Assembly (NCBI GenBank): GCA_002749065.1
Contig: PDTX01000008.1
Coordinates: 1 to 64,000, forward strand
Direction: 5' to 3'
Source of the DNA: Bacteroidia bacterium
Lineage (GTDB): Bacteria > Bacteroidota > Bacteroidia > Bacteroidales > CAJPTX01
DNA: 64,000 nucleotides
The first letter of the stretch is position 1. Each line of letters opens with the position of its first letter. Made by a program: the position numbers and the translations under genes. Shown here piece after piece: positions 1-8,224 of this stretch. The notes below the pieces were generated by a model. It ran no database searches, had not been told where the DNA came from, and was given only the letters and a program-made list of their open reading frames with translations.

Positions 1-516
1 CCACACGGCGTACACCGTCAGGCTCGCGCTCACCGGCGTATCCTTGGTGAAGTCCGGCGCGGCCGCCGTTTTCTCCTTGGCCCAGCCTTGGAACTCGTGG
101 CCAGCGCGCTCGGGCTTCTCGCTCGGGAACTTCGCACCCAGCGGCTTATCCTTCTCTACGTCTACGTAGGTCGGCCCGCCCGTACCCTCGTTGGCATCGA
201 AGGTGACGCGGAAGTGGCCAGCTGGGATGGGCGGCGGCGGGTTGCCACCCGTGGCCTTCCACACGGCGAACACCGTCAGGCTCGCGCTCACCGGCGTGTC
301 CTTGTCGAAGTCCGGCGCGGCCGCCGTTTTCTCCTTGGCCCAGCCTTGGAACTCGTAGCCAGCGCGCTCGGGCTTCTCGCTCGGGAACTTCGCATCCAGC
401 GGCTTACCCTCCTCCACGTCTACGTAGGTCGGGCCGCCCGTACCCTCGTTGGCATCGAAGGTGACGCGGAAGTGGCCGGGTGCGGGCGGCGGCGGATTTC
501 CACCCGCCGTGGGCTC
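1..516 (-). repeat. Tandem 258-base coding repeat (InlB B-repeat units)
   Basis: Bases 1-258 and 259-516 are near-identical copies with an 86-codon period; the shared string beginning 'ccacacggcg' recurs at 1, 259 and 517. They encode consecutive InlB B-repeat-like modules plus a proline-rich linker (NPPPP). Differences are a handful of substitutions. Further copies probably follow to the left of the window. Confidence 0.85.
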
Positions 517-3057
517 CCACACGGCGATGTGGGGCTGGCCCGTGGCCATATCCACCCAGTGCTTGAAGCTGTGGTTGGCCTTGCTGAGCTTGGCCCTATC
601 CGGCTCGGTCGCAGCCTGCTGGTCGGCCACCGTCTGCTCGTCGATTTGGGGCTTCCCGTCGTACATCCCGCCGTCCAGGTCGAAGCTCACCTTGTGCTCC
701 ACGGGCCCAACAAGCGTAATGGGCTCCCAGCGGGCTATCAGGTCGTAGCTCCCGTCCGGCGCTTGGTCGAAACCATCGAACTTCATCCCCTCCGCCGTGT
801 ACCAACCCATGAAGGTGTAGCCGGGTTTCACCGGGATGCCGGGGGACTTGTACTTCGCCCTCGCACCATGCGGTATGGGCTCGGACCTGGTCTCCTCCAC
901 CACCTGATCGGCTATACTAGCGCTGCTGCCAGACCCATTGTCTATCATGCCCCCATCGAGGTTGAAGCGCAGCCGAGCCTTCACATTGATGTCGCAGAGG
1001 CCGTATACGGGGTCCAGATGGCTGGGCTGGAATACCCGCACCCTCGACCGCCCCACGAGCGTAGGGGTAACCTTCCCCTGCTGATCGACTGCCACACTGA
1101 TTCCGCCCTCCCGCTGCCATACTATATCCCTGTTCGATGCGTTGGTGGGCAGCACCTGCGCCTGCAGCTGCAGCGATTCACCCAGGAAGAGCTCAGCCGT
1201 GGCGGGGCTTATCGTTATGCCCGTAACCGCCTTCGGGTTACCCACGGTAACCCTTACCTGCCGCGAGATGCGCGTTCCCGCGATGCGGGCCGTGATGGTG
1301 GCCACCCCGTTCTGCTTGCCGCTCGCCAGCCCCCCGCTGCTCACGGTTACCACGCTCGGATCGCTGCTCTCCCACTCCACACGGAAGCTCGCGGGCTCCA
1401 GCTTGATAACGTTGACCTGTGCCTCCCCGCCCACAGCCAGCCGCAGCGTGCTGGCGACCTCGAAGTCATAGCTCTTAATCGTAACCTGATTTATGTAAAC
1501 CCTCCATGCAGGGCTACTTATTATGCGGTGTTTCGTTCCATCATAATTTGTTTTATGCAGGTAGATCGTTTTGAGATTTTCTAAGCGATGATGAAATGTT
1601 GGATTTGGTGGATTTGGCAGAAACTTGACGGATGCATCAATTACTCTGCGTGCTATATTCTCGTTGCTTTCACCGCAGAAATAGAGGGTTTCCAGATTTG
1701 CGTTCTCACTGTTAAAGATAGAAATATTTGGATTATTATTATCCATGAATTCTACCTTTGAATGGCCATAGCCAAAGGTATAGCTCCGAAGGTGACTGCA
1801 ACCGCGGAAGACATTCTCCGCGCCCAGCCTCCTTATGTCGATATTAAGCTCAACGAGAGATTGGCAGCTGAGGAATGCCCCATTTTCCACATCTATCGGC
1901 TCCCTACTGCTGGCAGTGCTCGAGTGGGCAATAGATCTCAATTTGTGGCAATTAGCGAAGGCTTCTTCGCCTATCGAGCTTGCGCCGAATACCACGCTCT
2001 GAAGATTGTGGCAATCCTTGAACGTCGAATTCTCTATACGCCTCACGCCATCGGGGATGATGATGGATTCCAGCGCTTCACAGTTGCGAAAAGCGACATC
2101 GCCGATGAATGTGACCCCCTCGGGAATGGAGATGGCGCGCAATTTTTTGGCATGGTTGAAGGCATTGCGACCTATGGACTGCAGCCCCTCGGGTAGCTGG
2201 ATGCTCTCAAGATTAACGCAATAGCTAAAAAGAGAACTAGGGAGCTGCCTAATGCCCGGTGGTATCGTGAAGCTGGTCAGCGATTTACAACCTCCAAAGG
2301 CTGAATCCCCAATGCTCAGCAGCCCCTCGGGTAGCTGGATAGCCTTCAATTTCTCACATGCGCCAAAAGCCGCGCTTCCCACGTACTTCAGCTGCTCATG
2401 AAGGGTGACGGTTTCCAATGAGCTACATCCACTAAAAACCCATCCATCAATGCCCTCCACGCCGCGGGGAATCTCGATACTTTGCAAGGCCATACAGTGC
2501 TCGAAGGCCTTTTTCTGCAGGTACTTCAGCTGTGCAGGCAGCTTTATACTTTTGATTGGATTGTTCGAAAAGGCTTCCTCCCCGATGATGCGCAGCCCCT
2601 CGGGTAGCTCCACGCTCTGGAGTCCACTGGATGCGAAGGCCCGCCGCTTGATTTCCTTCAGCTCTGCGGGTAGCCTTACCCGCCTAAGCTTCCTGCAAAG
2701 ATCAAAGGTACTCTCCTCGATCACGCTCGTCACCCCGTCGGCGATTTCGACCTCCTCCAGCTTTTCGCACCGCTCAAAGGCCTTCACCGCGATGCCCCGC
2801 ACCCTGACATCCCTACCCGCCACCCGTATGGTCGCGGGCACAATCACCTTCCCGGTCGTCTCCCTATCGCAGCTCAGCAGGGTGTAGCCCTTCTTGTCCT
2901 CATCGTAGCGGTAGGTGAAGGGCCCTTCGTGTACGTCCTCCGCCCAGCTCCGCCCGCCCAGCCCGAGCAGCAGGAGGAGCAGCAGGGCCCGGCAGAGAAG
3001 ACCTCCGGTCGATGCGCCCGCTCGAGGCTTCGTGAGTAGTAGATTTCGCATTCTCAT
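1..3057 (-). CDS. BspA-like leucine-rich-repeat surface protein with Ig-like and InlB B-repeats (C-terminus off the window)
   Basis: The reading frame is open from ATG at 3057 (a second in-frame ATG lies at 3051) to base 1, giving 1,019 residues without a stop. A basic start and a leucine-rich hydrophobic stretch ending SWA (about residue 39) form a signal peptide. Residues about 60-420 are BspA/TpLRR-type repeats, seen as recurring units such as 'LPEGLxxIGxxAFxxCxxL'. Residues about 525-690 look like bacterial Ig-like (Big_2) domains with 'VTGITISPATAELFLGES'. From about 690 come at least four InlB B-repeat-like units with 'FDANEGTGGPT' and 'GWAKEKTAAAPDF'. BspA-like proteins are exported adhesins; adhesion here is inference. 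A T9SS or other sorting signal would lie beyond the window. The LRR part is visibly AT-richer than the InlB part, suggesting a mosaic gene. Confidence 0.85.
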   Translation of the reverse strand, partial: MRMRNLLLTKPRAGASTGGLLCRALLLLLLLGLGGRSWAEDVHEGPFTYRYDEDKKGYTLLSCDRETTGKVIVPATIRVAGRDVRVRGIAVKAFERCEKLEEVEIADGVTSVIEESTFDLCRKLRRVRLPAELKEIKRRAFASSGLQSVELPEGLRIIGEEAFSNNPIKSIKLPAQLKYLQKKAFEHCMALQSIEIPRGVEGIDGWVFSGCSSLETVTLHEQLKYVGSAAFGACEKLKAIQLPEGLLSIGDSAFGGCKSLTSFTIPPGIRQLPSSLFSYCVNLESIQLPEGLQSIGRNAFNHAKKLRAISIPEGVTFIGDVAFRNCEALESIIIPDGVRRIENSTFKDCHNLQSVVFGASSIGEEAFANCHKLRSIAHSSTASSREPIDVENGAFLSCQSLVELNIDIRRLGAENVFRGCSHLRSYTFGYGHSKVEFMDNNNPNISIFNSENANLETLYFCGESNENIARRVIDASVKFLPNPPNPTFHHRLENLKTIYLHKTNYDGTKHRIISSPAWRVYINQVTIKSYDFEVASTLRLAVGGEAQVNVIKLEPASFRVEWESSDPSVVTVSSGGLASGKQNGVATITARIAGTRISRQVRVTVGNPKAVTGITISPATAELFLGESLQLQAQVLPTNASNRDIVWQREGGISVAVDQQGKVTPTLVGRSRVRVFQPSHLDPVYGLCDINVKARLRFNLDGGMIDNGSGSSASIADQVVEETRSEPIPHGARAKYKSPGIPVKPGYTFMGWYTAEGMKFDGFDQAPDGSYDLIARWEPITLVGPVEHKVSFDLDGGMYDGKPQIDEQTVADQQAATEPDRAKLSKANHSFKHWVDMATGQPHIAVWEPTAGGNPPPPAPGHFRVTFDANEGTGGPTYVDVEEGKPLDAKFPSEKPERAGYEFQGWAKEKTAAAPDFDKDTPVSASLTVFAVWKATGGNPPPPIPAGHFRVTFDANEGTGGPTYVDVEKDKPLGAKFPSEKPERAGHEFQGWAKEKTAAAPDFTKDTPVSASLTVYAVW

Positions 3058-3201
3058 AGTATATATTATTTAGATGAACACAAAAAGCCCCCAGACCCGT
3101 TCCCTGGGCCTAGAGGCTGAAAATTCTGGTACGATAGCTGCGGGATGCCAGCTCCGGTAGCACCGGGCTAGCCCATCCTGTATAGCATGGTGGGGGAGGA
3201 G

Positions 3202-3228
3202 GTAAATCGTTGGTAATCAACGATTTAC
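3202..3228. promoter_or_regulatory. Perfect inverted repeat in the leader of the BspA-like gene
   Basis: GTAAATCGTTG, five bases, then CAACGATTTAC: 11-base perfect arms. On the minus strand it lies between the promoter element at 3300 and the start at 3057, so it could fold as an RNA hairpin or be a dimeric regulator site. No poly-T follows on either side, so it is not a terminator. Confidence 0.5.
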
Positions 3229-3299
3229 GAGTAGGCTCGTATCCCGTTGCTACCCCCTCGGGCGTAGGTTGCATGCGTAGTCCCCACCATTTCATAGGG

Positions 3300-3307
3300 C
3301 AAAGGTA
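3300..3307 (-). promoter_or_regulatory. Bacteroidota -7 promoter element (TACCTTTG) for the BspA-like gene
   Basis: Minus-strand TACCTTTG matches the TAnnTTTG consensus. It would give a leader of roughly 235 bases before the ATG at 3057. No clear -33 TTTG is visible. Confidence 0.5.
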
Positions 3308-3437
3308 GCAAGATAAAGCCATCCTGTCCCTCGAGTTTGACGAATGGCCAGAATGCTGTGGCCAGCCCGCGGTTTGGGTTGGGCTTTGCGGGGGGAATGC
3401 GCCATTGCGGGCTGCCTACAGGGAACGGGATTTTTTC

Positions 3438-3445
3438 TAACTTTG
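3438..3445 (+). promoter_or_regulatory. -7 promoter element (TAACTTTG) for yebC
   Basis: TAACTTTG matches TAnnTTTG, 51 bases upstream of the ATG at 3497. No convincing -33 TTTG is seen at the expected distance. Confidence 0.5.
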
Positions 3446-3496
3446 CCGCCCAGGCGAAAAGATTACAACGAGTCCAAACGCAATAGGAGAAGCTAT

Positions 3497-4261
3497 ATGT
3501 CCGGACACAATAAATGGTCTACGATCAAGCGCAAGAAGGGGGCGGCGGATGCCAAGCGCTCCAAGGCCTTCTCGCGCATACTGAAGGAAATCGCGATAGC
3601 CGTGAAGGAGGGTGGCTCCGATGTGGACGGCAACCCCCGTCTCCGCGTGGCGGTCAACAACGCCAAGGGGGTGAACATGCCCAAGGACAATATCGAGCGG
3701 GCCATCAACCGGGCGGAGAAGGAGCCGGAGAACCTGCAGGAGACGACCTTCGAGGGCTACGGGCCGGGGGGCATCGCCCTCTTCGTGGAGTGCCTCAGCG
3801 ACAACAACAACCGCACCGTGAGCAACGTCCGCGCGGTCTTCACCCGGCGGGGTGGCTCGCTGGGCACCAATGGCTCGCTGGCCTTCCTTTTCTCGCAGAA
3901 GGGCGTGTTCACCCTGCTGGCCGAGGAGCTGCAGGCCAAGGGGCTCTCGGACGAGGACCTGGAGCTGGAGCTCATCGATGCCGGGGCGGAGGAGATTGAG
4001 CGGGTGGAGGACGAGATCATCGTCACGACCGGCTTCGAGGATTTCGGCGCCATGCAGAAGAAGCTCGACGAGATGGGCCTCACCCCCAAGAACGCGGAGC
4101 TGCAGCGCATACCCAACGACACCAAGGAGCTGCCGGTGGAGGAGGCCAAGAAGGTCCTGCGCATCGTGTCGGAGTTTGAGGACCTGGACGACGTGCAGAA
4201 CGTCTACCACAACCTGGAGATGACCGATGAGCTGGCCGAGGCTCTCGAGAGCGAGGCGTAG
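3497..4261 (+). CDS. yebC: YebC/PmpR family protein (TACO1-like translation or transcription factor)
   Basis: Encodes 254 residues starting MSGHNKWSTIKRKKGAADAKR, the highly conserved YebC N-terminus. The open frame extends upstream to an ATG at 3344, but the start at 3497 is chosen because the family begins exactly here and AGGAGA lies at 3485-3490. The three-domain YebC fold is supported by 'NIERAINRAEKE' and 'EGYGPGGIALFVECLSDN'. Family members act as DNA-binding regulators or help ribosomes through proline-rich stretches; which applies here cannot be read from sequence. The next gene starts inside its last 35 bases. Confidence 0.95.
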   Translation: MSGHNKWSTIKRKKGAADAKRSKAFSRILKEIAIAVKEGGSDVDGNPRLRVAVNNAKGVNMPKDNIERAINRAEKEPENLQETTFEGYGPGGIALFVECLSDNNNRTVSNVRAVFTRRGGSLGTNGSLAFLFSQKGVFTLLAEELQAKGLSDEDLELELIDAGAEEIERVEDEIIVTTGFEDFGAMQKKLDEMGLTPKNAELQRIPNDTKELPVEEAKKVLRIVSEFEDLDDVQNVYHNLEMTDELAEALESEA

Positions 4262-4784
4262 GGCATCCCAATCGGGCTGGTACCCGGGGCGGGCCCTGCG
4301 GCCCTTGCTGTTGCTGGCGCTCCCCCTGCTGCTGCTCGGTGCGTGCGGCAGGCCCCAGAGCCCTGAGATCACCCGCCTGGCCAACTTCGGCATAGGCCAG
4401 GATGCGCAGGGCGACTGGGTGGTGAACCTCGACGTGCAGACCAAGAACCCCAACCGCCAGGCGGTGCGGATAGTCCGTAGCGCCTTCGATGTGTGGCTGG
4501 ACAGCACGCCCCTGGCCACCATCCGGCTCAAGGAGAAGGTGAAGCTGCCGGGGCGGAGCGACACCACGGTGCGCATCCCGCTGGTGATATCCTTCCGCTC
4601 CAAGTCCGACGAGCTGCGCTTGCTCTTCGGCGCGCTGGCGCGGGGGGGCGTGCCCAATATCGAGCTGGAGGGGGATGTCAAGGTGCGCCTGGGCATATAC
4701 AGCTACAAGCGGCACCTGGGGCGGCAGGGCCTGGGCGAGCTCTTCCGCCAGCTGGGGCTGCCACCCCCGAAGGGCTTCTTCTAG
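4227..4784 (+). CDS. LEA14-like (WHy domain) lipoprotein
   Basis: 185 residues. The N-terminus has a basic stretch, a leucine-rich core and a lipobox 'LLLGAC' with the cysteine at about residue 40, so it is a predicted lipoprotein. The body contains 'VVNLDVQTKNPNRQAVRI', 'PLATIRLKEKVKLPGRSDTTVRIPL', the pattern of LEA type-2/WHy domains (N-P-N after a beta strand, then a solvent-exposed strand). The function of bacterial members is poorly defined. The start at 4227 overlaps yebC by 35 bases; a TTG at 4305 would give a shorter signal sequence. It sits between yebC and ftsK and is probably co-transcribed with yebC. Confidence 0.7.
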   Translation: MSWPRLSRARRRASQSGWYPGRALRPLLLLALPLLLLGACGRPQSPEITRLANFGIGQDAQGDWVVNLDVQTKNPNRQAVRIVRSAFDVWLDSTPLATIRLKEKVKLPGRSDTTVRIPLVISFRSKSDELRLLFGALARGGVPNIELEGDVKVRLGIYSYKRHLGRQGLGELFRQLGLPPPKGFF

Positions 4785-4889
4785 CTCACCCGGGGTGGGC
4801 GTAGTGGCGGGGGCATGTCGCCTCTGTCGGGGCGTCCGTCCTGCTAGCATCCATTCATCCAGATAATTAAGCGAATACGAGTAATCCTT

Positions 4890-7511
4890 ATGGCCAAGAA
4901 GAGTAAGCCGGCGAAGGCAGAGCGGACCAAAGCCGCGGTGGACGAGCGCTTGGTGCTGCTGGCCGGGCTTTTCACCTTCATCTTTGCCCTCTTCCTGCTG
5001 GTGGCCTTCGCCTCCTACCTCTTTAGCTGGGAGGCCGACCAGAGCCTGGGCTGGCAGAGCCTGCTGCAGCCCTTCTCCATCAGCGCGGAGAACCTGATGG
5101 GGCCCATCGGCGCGAGCCTGGCCAGCATTGCCATATCGCGGGGCTTCGGGCTGGGGGCCTTCCTGCTGCCCGTGCTCTTCGGGCTGTGGAGCCTGCGCAT
5201 ACTGCGGGTGGAGGTGAGGCAGAGCGCGAAGAAGGCGGCGGTGCTGCTGGTGGGGGTGTTCCTGCTGTCCATCATCTTCGCCTTCCTGGGGGGCGAGGCG
5301 CAGGGCTACTTGGGCCACGGGCTGGGGGGGCGCTACGGCTACTACTTCGTGGACCTGCTGAGCCACTACATCAGCATGGTGGGCACGGGGCTGGTGCTGC
5401 TGTTCCTCATCGTGGCCTACGTCGTGTGGATAAATCGGGCCTTCGCGCAGCGGGTGTTCGCCAGCGTGGAGGGCCTCGTGGAGCGTATGCGGCCGGGCGG
5501 GAGCGGCGTTGCGAATGCTGCGGGGGATGCGCGGCAGGAGCCGGGTGCGGCGGGGGGAGAGCAGACACCGGGGGATGGGCGGAAGCCCGTGGTGAGCCCG
5601 GTGGAAGACTTGCCCGTGGAGGATGCGGCAGCGGGGGGGGATGCGACCCCGCCTTTGCCTGAGCCTCCGGCATCGCCGGTAGCGGTGGAGGTCTTGCCGG
5701 TGGAGGAGGATGTTACCACGCTGGATGAGCCGACGGGCGAGGTGGTGGAGCCTGAGCCCTCGTCCTTCAGCATCTACCGGCCGAGCGGGGCGGAGCCCGC
5801 CGATGCGCTGGAGGGGGATGCGCCGGGGGTGGAGGATGAGCCCCCGGTGATTGTGGGGGCTGAGGAGCCGGGGGGGGTGGACGACGAGAACCCGGATGGC
5901 GCGGTGGATGGATCGCCGGCGGGCGATGCGGCGGGGCCGTCGATTGGGATGGAGGTGGAGAAGCGGGCGGACGAGCTGACCGATGCGAGCCACATCCACC
6001 TGGACCAGCCCTACGACCCGACCCTCGAGCTGCGCAACTACCAGATGCCCCCGCTCGAGCTGCTGGAGCGGCACGACGAGGAGGAGGCCGAGGTGCCAGA
6101 GGAGGAGCTGGTGGCCAACAAGGACAGGATTATCGAGACGCTCTCGCACTTCGGGATTGGCATAACGAAGATTCGCGCCACGGTGGGCCCGACCGTCACG
6201 CTCTACGAGATAGTCCCGGCGCCGGGCATCAAGCTCAACAAGATTCGGAGCCTGGAGGACGACATCGCCCTCAACCTCAAGGCGGCCGGGGTGCGCATCG
6301 TGGCCCCCATTCCCGGGAAGGGCACGGTGGGCATCGAGGTGCCCAACGCCCGGCCCGCGGTGGTGAGCATGCAGAGCATCCTCCGCTCGCGGAAGTTCCA
6401 GGAGACCAAGCACGCCCTGCCGATAGCCCTGGGGAAGACCATCTCCAACGAGCCCTTCATCGTGGACCTGGCCAAGATGCCCCACCTGCTGGTGGCCGGC
6501 GCCACGGGGCAGGGGAAATCGGTGGGTCTCAACGCGCTCATCGCCTCCCTGCTCTACAGCCAGCACCCCTCGCAGCTGAAGTTCGTGATGGTCGACCCCA
6601 AGAAGGTGGAGCTCACCCTCTACTCCCGGATAGAGAAGCACTTCCTGGCCAAGCTGCCCAACGAGGACGATGCCATCATCACCGACACCGAGAAGGTCAT
6701 CAACACGCTCAACTCCCTGTGCATCGAGATGGACCAGCGCTACGCCCTGCTCAAGCTGGCCATGGTGCGCAACCTCAAGGAGTACAACGAGCGCTTCGTC
6801 AGCCGCCGCCTCTCCCCCGAGAAGGGCCATCGCTTCCTGCCCTACATCGTGCTGATAATCGATGAGTACGCCGACCTGATCATGACCGCCGGGCGCGAGA
6901 TCGAGAATCCCATCGCGCGGCTGGCCCAGCTGGCCAGGGCTATCGGCATACACCTGGTCATCGCCACCCAGCGGCCCACCACCAACATCATCACCGGGCT
7001 CATCAAGGCCAACTTCCCGGCCCGCATCGCCTTCCGCGTCACCTCCGGCATCGACTCCAAGACCATACTCGACGGGCCGGGGGCCAACCAGCTCATCGGG
7101 CGGGGCGACATGCTCGTCTACGAGGGCACGGGGGTCACGCGCGTGCAGTGCGCCTTCCTCGACACGCCCGAGGTCGAGCGCATCACCGACTTCATCGGCA
7201 ACCAGAGCGGCTACCCCTCCGCGCTCGAGCTGCCGGAGTACCACCCCGAGGGGGAGGGCGGGCCGGATGCCACCGTGCTGCAGGACCTGGACGAGCTCTT
7301 CAGGGAGATAGCCACCGTCGTGGTGGAGAACCAGCGCTGCTCCACCTCCCAGATACAGCGCCAGTACTCCATAGGCTTCAACCGCGCGGGCCGCATCGTC
7401 GACCAGCTCGAGGCCGCCGGCATCGTCTCCCCGCAGTCCGGCAGCAAGCCCCGCGAGGTCCTCATAGCCGACCTCATGACGCTAAAACGCATATTTGAAA
7501 CCCTAGAGTAG
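4890..7511 (+). CDS. ftsK: DNA translocase FtsK
   Basis: 873 residues with full FtsK/SpoIIIE architecture. Four hydrophobic segments occupy about residues 20-180 and anchor it in the inner membrane at the septum. A Pro/Glu/Gly/Asp-rich linker runs to about 365. The motor has Walker A GATGQGKSV (Lys about 543) and Walker B 'IVLIIDEYADL' (Asp about 658). The C-terminal winged helix (about 795-865, 'CSTSQIQRQYSIGFNRAG') is the gamma domain that reads KOPS-type sequences. It pumps chromosomal DNA and activates XerCD at dif during division. A lolA-like gene follows within 33 bases, a pairing common in Bacteroidota. Confidence 0.97.
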   Translation: MAKKSKPAKAERTKAAVDERLVLLAGLFTFIFALFLLVAFASYLFSWEADQSLGWQSLLQPFSISAENLMGPIGASLASIAISRGFGLGAFLLPVLFGLWSLRILRVEVRQSAKKAAVLLVGVFLLSIIFAFLGGEAQGYLGHGLGGRYGYYFVDLLSHYISMVGTGLVLLFLIVAYVVWINRAFAQRVFASVEGLVERMRPGGSGVANAAGDARQEPGAAGGEQTPGDGRKPVVSPVEDLPVEDAAAGGDATPPLPEPPASPVAVEVLPVEEDVTTLDEPTGEVVEPEPSSFSIYRPSGAEPADALEGDAPGVEDEPPVIVGAEEPGGVDDENPDGAVDGSPAGDAAGPSIGMEVEKRADELTDASHIHLDQPYDPTLELRNYQMPPLELLERHDEEEAEVPEEELVANKDRIIETLSHFGIGITKIRATVGPTVTLYEIVPAPGIKLNKIRSLEDDIALNLKAAGVRIVAPIPGKGTVGIEVPNARPAVVSMQSILRSRKFQETKHALPIALGKTISNEPFIVDLAKMPHLLVAGATGQGKSVGLNALIASLLYSQHPSQLKFVMVDPKKVELTLYSRIEKHFLAKLPNEDDAIITDTEKVINTLNSLCIEMDQRYALLKLAMVRNLKEYNERFVSRRLSPEKGHRFLPYIVLIIDEYADLIMTAGREIENPIARLAQLARAIGIHLVIATQRPTTNIITGLIKANFPARIAFRVTSGIDSKTILDGPGANQLIGRGDMLVYEGTGVTRVQCAFLDTPEVERITDFIGNQSGYPSALELPEYHPEGEGGPDATVLQDLDELFREIATVVVENQRCSTSQIQRQYSIGFNRAGRIVDQLEAAGIVSPQSGSKPREVLIADLMTLKRIFETLE

Positions 7512-7544
7512 ATGAACCAAAGACCAAACGGAGGGCCCCGGGCC

Positions 7545-8204
7545 ATGAGAAACACCCTGCTGCTGACGCTGGCCGCGTGTCTGCTGCTCAGCCCGATGTC
7601 CCACGCGCAGGCCCCCGAGGCCGACGATAGCCAGCACCCCACCGTGGTGGAGTTCGCCAAGCGCCTGCTCCAAGTGAAGACCCTGCGGGCGCACGTGGAG
7701 ACCAAGATGGACAACCAGCAGGCGGACATGAAGCTGACCTACAAGGGCGACATCGAGATGCGCGGCAGCGAGTACAAGTTCAGGGGCATGGGCATGGAGG
7801 TCTACTCCAACGGCCGGGAACGCTGGCAGTACCTCCCCAAGGAGAAGGAGGTCACCGTCTACGCGGTCGACAGCACCGACCATTCCCCCATCGCCCAGCC
7901 GCTGGGCATCGTCAAGGGCTACCGCGACATGTACAAGGTGCGCTTCCGGGGCGAGCGGACCGAGGGGCGCACCACCTACTACGACATCAGCCTCTACCCC
8001 AAGGACATGAACGCGGCCTACTCGCAGATTCACCTCGCCATCCTCAAGAAGGACCTCTCGCCCTCCAAGATCACCTACCGGGGCAAGGACGGGGTGCACT
8101 ACACCGTGGAGATCAGCCGTTTCGAGCCCAACGCCAAGCTCTCGAAGGATTTCGCCGCCGACCCCCGGAAGATCAAGGGCGTTGAGGTGATAGACCTACG
8201 CTAG
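7545..8204 (+). CDS. LolA-like outer-membrane lipoprotein carrier
   Basis: 219 residues from ATG 7545: MRNTLLLTLAACLLLSPMSHAQA is a clear signal peptide. An ATG at 7512, directly after the ftsK stop, is in frame but adds an unsignal-like prefix; GGAGGG at 7530-7535 is well placed for 7545. The mature part is a beta-rich LolA/LolB-type chain ('LKVSTLRAHVETKM'-like start seen as 'LLQVKTLRAHVETKMDNQ', then 'YKGDIEMRGSEYKF', 'GRERWQYLPKEKEVTVY'). Family members carry lipoproteins across the periplasm. The position just after ftsK supports the call. Some LolA-fold proteins have other roles, so the symbol is left blank. Confidence 0.8.
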   Translation: MRNTLLLTLAACLLLSPMSHAQAPEADDSQHPTVVEFAKRLLQVKTLRAHVETKMDNQQADMKLTYKGDIEMRGSEYKFRGMGMEVYSNGRERWQYLPKEKEVTVYAVDSTDHSPIAQPLGIVKGYRDMYKVRFRGERTEGRTTYYDISLYPKDMNAAYSQIHLAILKKDLSPSKITYRGKDGVHYTVEISRFEPNAKLSKDFAADPRKIKGVEVIDLR

Positions 8205-8224
8205 CGACGCGGCAGTACAGGGCT

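Larger units (their letters stand above)
3058..3496. other. 439-base intergenic region between divergent BspA-like gene and yebC
   Basis: It holds a minus-strand promoter element at 3300-3307 and a plus-strand one at 3438-3445, a perfect 11-base inverted repeat at 3202-3228, and a hairpin followed by five T residues (minus strand) around 3081-3110. An open frame of 70 codons on the minus strand (about 3322-3110) has no recognisable domain, and I do not call it a gene. No tRNA or other RNA gene is recognisable. Confidence 0.6.

Noticed and set aside
88..1584. Long plus-strand open frame
   Set aside because: Antisense to the BspA-like gene. It has low-complexity, domain-free translation, whereas the minus strand gives a clean signal peptide, LRR and InlB repeats.
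3110..3322. 70-codon minus-strand frame upstream of the BspA-like gene
   Set aside because: No domain, signal or ribosome-binding site. It overlaps the palindromic leader, so I treat it as non-coding unless copies are found elsewhere.
4080..7244. 1,054-codon open frame on the minus strand
   Set aside because: Antisense shadow of ftsK caused by high GC at third positions; the translation has no recognisable domain.
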